64,000 nt of DNA, from NCBI RefSeq assembly GCF_000333275.1, contig NZ_BACU01000527.1, forward strand, positions 62,001-126,000, given 5' to 3'. The stretch comes from Azospirillum sp. B4 (lineage in GTDB: Bacteria; Pseudomonadota; Alphaproteobacteria; Azospirillales; Azospirillaceae). The stretch's first letter is position 1; the number at the start of each line of letters is the position of its first letter. The position numbers and the translations under genes were made by a program. Of this stretch, positions 59,014 to 64,000 are shown in pieces. Under the pieces are notes generated by a model. That model did no database searches. It worked only from the letters and a program-made list of their open reading frames with translations, and was not told where the DNA came from.

Positions 59014-60978
59014 ATGATCTTCTTTGTCCTGCCGGCGGATCAGCGCACCAATTTCGACCTGATCCGCATCCCTTTCGGGCCCCCAACCAGACGGGAGGAT
59101 GGGTACGCGATCGTCTCCTGGAATGAGGTTTACGACACCTGGGAAGCAATGCTGGCCGCCACGTTGGAGGCCGCGAAGCAGGATTTGATCTGCTTGAGCT
59201 ATGTGTCGAAATTCCAGGAGTTGTATGGGATCGACATTCTCGCCGATGGGAATGCGCTGACCGGCAAGATGAAGGCCACTTTCTTCTACTGGGCCCACCC
59301 GATGGTGGGCAACCTGGTCCAGTCGCCCCGCGTCCGGCCGTTGGACCCGTCATTCCAGTATGTGGAGAATTGGACCAAGTCAGACTTCCTGGACGAGTCC
59401 AGCAAGAAGGCTGTGGCGGGCCTGCTGTGGAAGATGCCGCGCCTGGACAAGGCCAGCCGTGATCAATGCCGCATCTGTTACGACATCATTGAACTGGCCC
59501 GGGCCTTCATTGGGGAAATGACCAGCATTTGCGGTCGCAAGCTGGAGAAGATACTGGCGCTCAAAATTTGCCTTAGTGCCGAGTTTCTGGATTCGCAGCG
59601 CAGGATGCTGGCGACTGTCACGGAATGGCCGAAGAAGAAAACCATCGAGGAATATGTCAAGCAGCGAGGTGTCGCCGCGCTGGAGTACGGCCGCTATTAC
59701 CTTCCCAAGGACGCATCGGATTCGCACTCGCCCGACCGGATCACCGGCCAGGCGGCGCTGAACCTTCTGCGGGCGATGATAGACAGCGCCCTGGGGCGGG
59801 GAGACATGGATCTGTCCGGCAGCGGCATTGCGAGCGAAAGCTTGAGCGCGCGCTGCGCCTATGCCTGGCGGCGGCTGCCCCCGGTCATTCGATGCGTGTG
59901 CCTGATGAACGATCTGCGCAAGTTGGGGATCGTGGAAAAGGAACCGTCGGAGCGCGTCGCCATGGTGTCACCTGATATAGCGGCCATGACGGAGGTCCAG
60001 AGGGGGGAACGCGCCTATCGGGTGCAGCGGGCGGCCGGCAAGAGCCACGTCCCCCGGTTCAGGAACGTGGGCCGGGACCTGACCTGGAGTTGGAACCGGG
60101 ACGAATGGCACGATGCCACCATCACCTACCGCTACAATTTATGTCCGCTCTGGGCGGGTGCGTCGGGCCATACCGTTGGCGGTATCGCCTTCTGGCAGGC
60201 ACAGATGGGTGCGGATTTTCCAAAATTTGGAAAGGTGGTGATCTGCGCCGGCCTGTTCGCGCTATGGCGGCTTTACTACGACCGTCGCATTTCCGGCGCC
60301 CACACGATGGTCGAAACGCTGGAGGCCAGTTGCCTGCTCGCCAACCAGGCGACCGCGCACGACGTGAAGTCCATTGAAAGGCTGGATATGGGTCAGGACG
60401 CGATGGATTACCTGATCCAGAGCGACTTCAATGACGTGGCATCGTATCAGTGTGTCGATCCTATCCGCCTCATGCGGACCTTGATGGACAGCTTTCCAAA
60501 GGATCTCAGGGAATTGAAGTTCGTCCTGAGGAACTTCGAAGACGCGGTGGCGTCCCAGGGGTACTGGCTGCCGCAATGGTCACACGAAATTTCCCTGGCC
60601 AAAGGGACGGACGTCACCAGCTTCCCCGGCTCGACCCCGGAAGGGGAAAAGCTGATCGTGGAAATGTCTGGGATCGAGGACATTGCATTTACCGAAACGG
60701 CCATCATCATCAATTTCGATGATGACCCGGGGTTGTTCAATGTCGGGGTCGGCGACAATGGCGCTTTCCGTGTCTTCAAGACGGAGAAGATTGGGGGCGG
60801 CCCCTATCGCTACCTGTCCCGGACTTCGGCGCTGGAGCCGGAGGAGAAGACCACTTTCGTGGTCTCCGCCTTTGGTGACCTGTCTGAAGACCAGGAAATG
60901 ATCACCTACACCATATACGCGGTGGGCAAGATCACGGGTGGTCAGAAACGCAGCATTGACCTGAAGGTGACACACTGA
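59014..60978 (+). CDS. Large protein of unknown function (654 residues)
   Basis: No family was recognised. The protein has no signal peptide or clear membrane helix. The N-terminal 300 residues are mixed helical and cysteine-bearing (DQCRICYD). A central part contains YNLCPLWAGASGHTVGG, then a hydrophobic helix and RISGAHTMVETLEAS, with paired Gly-His-Thr and Ala-His-Thr motifs about 60 residues apart that could be catalytic or metal sites. The last 120 residues look beta-rich, like an Ig-type domain. Codon use is less GC-ended than in flanking genes, which hints at transfer. It follows the small PG-binding-like gene. Confidence 0.7.
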   Translation: MIFFVLPADQRTNFDLIRIPFGPPTRREDGYAIVSWNEVYDTWEAMLAATLEAAKQDLICLSYVSKFQELYGIDILADGNALTGKMKATFFYWAHPMVGNLVQSPRVRPLDPSFQYVENWTKSDFLDESSKKAVAGLLWKMPRLDKASRDQCRICYDIIELARAFIGEMTSICGRKLEKILALKICLSAEFLDSQRRMLATVTEWPKKKTIEEYVKQRGVAALEYGRYYLPKDASDSHSPDRITGQAALNLLRAMIDSALGRGDMDLSGSGIASESLSARCAYAWRRLPPVIRCVCLMNDLRKLGIVEKEPSERVAMVSPDIAAMTEVQRGERAYRVQRAAGKSHVPRFRNVGRDLTWSWNRDEWHDATITYRYNLCPLWAGASGHTVGGIAFWQAQMGADFPKFGKVVICAGLFALWRLYYDRRISGAHTMVETLEASCLLANQATAHDVKSIERLDMGQDAMDYLIQSDFNDVASYQCVDPIRLMRTLMDSFPKDLRELKFVLRNFEDAVASQGYWLPQWSHEISLAKGTDVTSFPGSTPEGEKLIVEMSGIEDIAFTETAIIINFDDDPGLFNVGVGDNGAFRVFKTEKIGGGPYRYLSRTSALEPEEKTTFVVSAFGDLSEDQEMITYTIYAVGKITGGQKRSIDLKVTH

Positions 60979-61088
60979 TGGGGGAGTGAGCCCGCCACGT
61001 CAAATCGGCCGCAACCGGCTTTGGCCGCGTCTGTCCGCGAGCGGATTCACGGCTCAGCCGATACCACTTGCGCCGATCACACTTCTAA

Positions 61089-61201
61089 GCAGACTTTCCG
61101 AACTCCGCCCACACATGGGCGGGCTCGGAAATCTGCTGAACTATAGAGTCTGCGGATTTCTCCAGGCCGGGCCATGTGTGGCCCGATCTGGAGGAACCTG
61201 C
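61089..61201. repeat. Two diverged inverted hairpin elements (REP/BIME-like)
   Basis: Hairpin 1 (61089-61136, GCAGA...TCTGC) and hairpin 2 (61152-61201) are each about 48-50 bases. Reverse complementing hairpin 2 gives a sequence resembling hairpin 1, starting GCAG and with the same CCACACATGG core, so they are inverted diverged copies of one element. They lie between convergent genes and reach the stop codon of the SDR at 61202. They could also act together as a terminator. Confidence 0.55.
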
Positions 61202-62065
61202 TCAGGCGCGGAAGTCGGTATCCACCGAAACCGCCCGCCAGGCCTCGATATCCGCCAGCTGGCGGGTCAGTTTGGCGGTGGCGTAACCCACCGCGTCCTC
61301 GCCCAGCAGCAGGCGCAGGGGCGGGTTGGGCGCGTCCACCGCCTTCAGGATGGCCAAGGCGGCGCGGGCGGGGTCGCCCCGCTCGTGGCCGGCATGGCTG
61401 GCCAGGATGCGCTTGCATTCGCCGACGGTGGCGTCGTAGTCGGCGGCCAGGTCGGGGCGGTCCGTGTCCGCCTCGCTGCGCTTGCGCGAGCGGCCGGCGA
61501 AATCGGTGCGGAAGCCGCCTGGTTCCACCATGGTCACCTTGATGCCCAGGGGCGCCACCTCCTGCGCCAGCGTCTCGGTGATGCCTTCCAGCGCGAACTT
61601 GCTGCCGGAATAAAGGCCCAGGCTGGGCCAGCCCACCAGGCCGGAGACGGAGGTGAGGTTGACGATGTGGCCGGCGCGGCGGCCGCGCATGTAGGGCAGC
61701 ACGGCCTGCATCATCGCCAGCGCGCCGAAGACGTTGACCTCGAACTGGGCGCGGGCGTCGGCCAGGCTGGTTTCCTCCACGCCGCCCACCAGGCCATAGC
61801 CGGCGTTGTTGACCAGGATGTCGATGCCGCCGCCGTCGGCCTCCACCGCCGCCGCCACGCGGTGGGCCGCCGCCTCATCCGTCACATCCAGGATGGGGGC
61901 ACGGGCCAGATCCGGCGCCAGGGCGCGGAAGGCGTCGGCATCGCCCTCGCTCCGCACGGTGCCCCACACCCGATCGCCCCGGTCCAGCACCGCCTGGGCC
62001 AGGGCCCGGCCGAAGCCCGAGCTGACGCCGGTGATCAGCCAGGTACGGGATTTCTTCGTCGTCAT
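61202..62065 (-). CDS. SDR-family oxidoreductase (classical)
   Basis: A 287-residue protein from ATG 62065; the longer frame to 62107 overlaps the terminator. It is a standard short-chain dehydrogenase with TGVSSGFGRA, NNAGYG, Ser in SVSGLVG and YSGSK (Tyr-x3-Lys) all intact, unlike the two SDRs of region A. The C-terminal extension fits the retinol-dehydrogenase/YbbO-like group. Substrate unknown. It follows the TauD-type gene on the same strand, separated by a terminator. Confidence 0.92.
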   Translation of the reverse strand: MTTKKSRTWLITGVSSGFGRALAQAVLDRGDRVWGTVRSEGDADAFRALAPDLARAPILDVTDEAAAHRVAAAVEADGGGIDILVNNAGYGLVGGVEETSLADARAQFEVNVFGALAMMQAVLPYMRGRRAGHIVNLTSVSGLVGWPSLGLYSGSKFALEGITETLAQEVAPLGIKVTMVEPGGFRTDFAGRSRKRSEADTDRPDLAADYDATVGECKRILASHAGHERGDPARAALAILKAVDAPNPPLRLLLGEDAVGYATAKLTRQLADIEAWRAVSVDTDFRA

Positions 62066-62086
62066 TGCTTGCCCATTCGTGAAAAA

Positions 62087-62111
62087 GGCCGTGGGAGTTC
62101 CACCCACGGCC
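62087..62111 (-). terminator. Intrinsic terminator of the TauD-type gene
   Basis: A perfect 9-bp stem GGCCGTGGG/CCCACGGCC with a 7-base loop, followed on the minus strand by TTTTTC. It lies 39 bases past the stop of the dioxygenase gene and just ahead of the SDR start, so it probably separates the two transcripts at least in part. Confidence 0.9.
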
Positions 62112-62149
62112 AGTCTTCGGAGATCGAACCTATCGAAAGGGAAGGGCCG

Positions 62150-63007
62150 TCAGAACGGCCTATCGCCCTTCACCCACATGCGATGCATCAGGCGGGTGTA
62201 CTTCTTGTCGTCGTACAGGGTGCCGGTGTGCAGGGTGCAGCGGTTGTCCCAGATCAGAATGTCGCCCACCTGCCACTTGTGGGCATGGACGAAGCGGTCC
62301 TGGGTCACGAACGCCACCAGCTCGTCCAGCAGTTCCAGCCCCTGGGGGTTGGGCATGCCCACCACTTCCTTCACCGTGCCGGTGCTGACCCATAGCGCCT
62401 TGCGCCCGTCGGCGGGGTGGGTGCGGATCAGGGGGTGGATGACGTCCGGGTTCTGGGCTTTCAGCTCGGGGCTCAGTTGGTCCACCCGCAGGTACTGGCG
62501 GCTGGTCATGAAGTATTCGTAGCTGTGGTGCAGCTTCAGCCCGTCCAGCTGCGCGCGCCGTTCTTCCGGCAGGGCGTCATAGGCGGCGCACAGGTCGGCC
62601 AGCAGGGTGTCGGAGCCCTCATCCGGCACCTCCACCGCGTACAGCATGGTGCACATCACCGGCTCGGCCTTGTAGGAATAATCGGTGTGCCAGCCCACGC
62701 CATCGTTGTGGGCGCCGATGGGCTTCCCGTCCACCACCTTGTTGGACAGGATGTAGACCTCGGGATGGTCGGGCAGGGTGAACTGCTTCTGGGTGTGGCC
62801 TTCCAGCGGACCGAAGCGGCCCAGGAAGGCCTTCAGGCCGGCCGGGTCCAGGTCCTGGCCGCGCAGCAGGATGGCGCCGAAGCGGTGGAAGGTCTCCACC
62901 ACCTGGTCCACCTCCTCCGGCGTGGCCGTCTTCAGGTCGACATCCAGGATTTCCGCGCCGAAACCGGGCTTCAGGGGGCGCGTGCGCAGGGCTTCGAGGG
63001 TTTCCAA
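62150..63007 (-). CDS. TauD/TfdA-family 2-oxoglutarate-dependent dioxygenase
   Basis: A 285-residue protein. The iron ligands are in GWHTDYSY (His, Asp) and NRCTLHTGTLY (His); Arg in MHRMWVKG should bind 2-oxoglutarate. It is only distantly similar to the dioxygenase at 55336. The likely reaction is hydroxylation of a sulfonate, phenoxyacid or related anion; the neighbours do not define it. It is divergent from wrbA. Confidence 0.93.
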   Translation of the reverse strand: METLEALRTRPLKPGFGAEILDVDLKTATPEEVDQVVETFHRFGAILLRGQDLDPAGLKAFLGRFGPLEGHTQKQFTLPDHPEVYILSNKVVDGKPIGAHNDGVGWHTDYSYKAEPVMCTMLYAVEVPDEGSDTLLADLCAAYDALPEERRAQLDGLKLHHSYEYFMTSRQYLRVDQLSPELKAQNPDVIHPLIRTHPADGRKALWVSTGTVKEVVGMPNPQGLELLDELVAFVTQDRFVHAHKWQVGDILIWDNRCTLHTGTLYDDKKYTRLMHRMWVKGDRPF

Positions 63008-63182
63008 ATCCTATCCTCACTACTCCTGTCCGCGCGGACCGTCCGATGGGGATGTCCCAGCATCCACGACACCAGGTCCGTCGCGAGTGTGAGGGTAGGG
63101 AAGGCCATCCCCCCCGTCTTGTCCAGATCTGCCCGGCGACTTGCCTCAGACGGCCCGCACCTTGGCCGGTTTCGGGGGCCGT

Positions 63183-63192
63183 GGCATATGCC
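63183..63192. promoter_or_regulatory. GGCATATGCC palindrome upstream of wrbA
   Basis: A perfect 10-base palindrome 31 bases before the wrbA start in the divergent wrbA/dioxygenase region, flanked by GGCC. A regulator site is possible, but the length is small. Confidence 0.3.
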
Positions 63193-63223
63193 GGCCACCC
63201 GTAACCCGCCTGGAGATTGACCG

Positions 63224-63826
63224 ATGGCGAAGATCCTTGTCCTTTACTATTCCACCTGGGGCCATGTCGAAAAGATGGCCTACGCCGTGGCCGACGGCGC
63301 CAAGTCCGTGGCCGGCACCGAGGTGGTGGTGAAGCGCGTGCCGGAACTGATGCCCCGCGACGTGGCGGAAAAGGCCTATGCCAAGCTGGACCAGGAGGCG
63401 CCGATCGCCACCCCGGAAGAGCTGGCCGACTATGACGCCATCATCTTCGGCACGCCCACCCGCTTCGGCATGATGGCGGCGCAGATGCGCAATTTCCTGG
63501 ACCAGACCGGCGGCCTGTGGGCCCAGGGCAAGCTGATCGGCAAGATCGGCAGCGTCTTCGCCTCCACCGCCACCCAGCACGGCGGCCAGGAAAGCACCCT
63601 GCTGTCCTTCCACACCAGCCTGCTGCACCACGGCATGGTGGTGGTTGGCGTGCCTTACGCCGAACCCCGCCTGGGGGAACTCGGTGTGGTGCAGGGTGGC
63701 ACGCCCTACGGCGCCACCACCCTGTCGGCCAGCGACGGCTCCCGCCAGCCGTCCGAGGCCGAACTGGGCATCGCCAGCTTCCAGGGCGCCCACGTCGCCA
63801 AGCTGGCGGCCAAGCTGGCCGGCTGA
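63224..63826 (+). CDS. wrbA: NAD(P)H:quinone oxidoreductase WrbA
   Basis: A 200-residue flavodoxin-like protein with GGAG before ATG 63224. The FMN loop [34 protein letters not shown] (split: [10 protein letters not shown] and MRNFLDQTG), [10 protein letters not shown] and [18 protein letters not shown]-like segments are hallmarks of WrbA. It reduces quinones by two electrons and protects against redox cycling. It is a housekeeping type gene, not specific to the catabolic regions. Confidence 0.97.
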   Translation: MAKILVLYYSTWGHVEKMAYAVADGAKSVAGTEVVVKRVPELMPRDVAEKAYAKLDQEAPIATPEELADYDAIIFGTPTRFGMMAAQMRNFLDQTGGLWAQGKLIGKIGSVFASTATQHGGQESTLLSFHTSLLHHGMVVVGVPYAEPRLGELGVVQGGTPYGATTLSASDGSRQPSEAELGIASFQGAHVAKLAAKLAG

Positions 63827-63844
63827 TCGCGGCCTACGTCGTCT

Positions 63845-63875
63845 CAGCGGCATGGGGGCAGGCCTCATGCCGCTG
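63845..63875. terminator. Hairpin after wrbA
   Basis: CAGCGGCATG (63845-63854) pairs with CATGCCGCTG (63866-63875), 19 bases past the wrbA stop and before a convergent gene. No T-run, so termination strength is uncertain. Confidence 0.5.
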
Positions 63876-63913
63876 TCGGCCCCGACCGGGCCCGCCCGCG
63901 GGGCGCGGTGGCA

Positions 63914-64000
63914 TCAAGCCGCTTTGGACGCCGCCTTGGTCTGGTACATCAGCACGTCGGCGCGGTGCAGCACCTCGTCCTCGCGGTCGTCGGCGCCGTA
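63914..64000 (-). CDS. C-terminal end of a GGDEF-domain protein (partial)
   Basis: The minus-strand frame entering at 64000 ends at TGA 63916-63914 and reads YGADDREDEVLHRADVLMYQ followed by a Lys/Ala-rich tail. The L-x-R-A-D-x-x-M-Y-x-x-K pattern is the end of the GGDEF diguanylate cyclase domain. The rest of the gene lies outside the window. Whether it is an active cyclase cannot be judged. Confidence 0.75.
   Translation of the reverse strand, partial: YGADDREDEVLHRADVLMYQTKAASKAA

Noticed and set aside
59014-60978. Calling the orphan protein a type VI or type II secreted effector
   Set aside because: No secretion signal, marker domain, VgrG/PAAR neighbour or immunity-like gene is visible; only the PG-binding-like neighbour hints at it.
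1-64000. CRISPR array, tRNA, rRNA, phage integrase or att sites
   Set aside because: No regularly spaced direct repeats, no cloverleaf or rRNA-like sequence, and no integrase gene were found on reading through the window.

Overview
The window is GC-rich DNA from a proteobacterium. It most resembles an alphaproteobacterium such as the Azospirillaceae/Rhodospirillales or Sphingomonadales, judging by three large TonB-dependent receptors with the 'ITAEKR' type N terminus, a compact type II secretion operon ending in split L, M, N-like genes, and very strong G/C third-position preference. The genus cannot be fixed from this sequence alone. No rRNA, tRNA or CRISPR array was seen.

Region A (1 to about 30.3 kb) is a catabolic block. 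It begins with an amine-oxidation set (ornithine-cyclodeaminase-like subunit, RidA-like protein, FAD oxidoreductase, aldehyde dehydrogenase, amino acid/amine permease) and a nitrilase. A TonB receptor, a c'-type cytochrome, a RutF/HpaC-type flavin reductase and an MFS transporter follow. Next come parts of a meta-cleavage style aromatic pathway: a two-component flavin hydroxylase, a VOC/extradiol-type dioxygenase, a semialdehyde-type dehydrogenase, an alpha/beta hydrolase and a 2-keto-4-pentenoate hydratase homologue. Two unusual short-chain dehydrogenases, a DUF1185 protein, a class III aminotransferase, a ThDP decarboxylase/acetolactate-synthase-like enzyme, a second TonB receptor broken by two frameshifts, a cytochrome b561 and a succinate-semialdehyde dehydrogenase complete the block. 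I infer uptake and breakdown of an amine- or nitrile-bearing aromatic compound to central metabolites; the substrate is not shown by the sequence. A LysR regulator lies in the middle.

Region B (30.3 to 31.0 kb) is a degenerate IS3-family element made of two inverted copies of the same terminus around a decayed transposase. It marks a clear change in codon style: genes to the left use mixed codons, genes to the right use almost only G/C-ending codons.

Region C (31.1 to 41.7 kb) is a tightly coupled type II secretion operon in the order E-F-G-H-I-J-L-M-N/C-like-D-K, most junctions overlapping by 1 to 23 bases. It is followed by what looks like a collapsed remnant of the prepilin peptidase gene.

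Region D (41.8 to 56.9 kb) is a second accessory catabolic cluster: AraC regulator, vanillate-demethylase-type reductase, class III (DODA-like) dioxygenase, Rieske oxygenase, acetamidase/formamidase, M20 peptidase, amidohydrolase, MFS transporter, TonB receptor, and a RutA-like flavin monooxygenase, TauD dioxygenase and RutB-like amidohydrolase in one coupled run. Together these suggest oxidation and stepwise hydrolysis of a cyclic amide, ureide or N-heterocycle, possibly by a route not yet described.

Region E (56.9 kb to the end) holds a small secreted protein, a PadR regulator with its HAAS-type membrane partner, an orphan 654-residue protein preceded by a small peptidoglycan-binding-like protein, two diverged inverted hairpin elements, an SDR, a second TauD-type dioxygenase, wrbA and the 3' end of a GGDEF gene.
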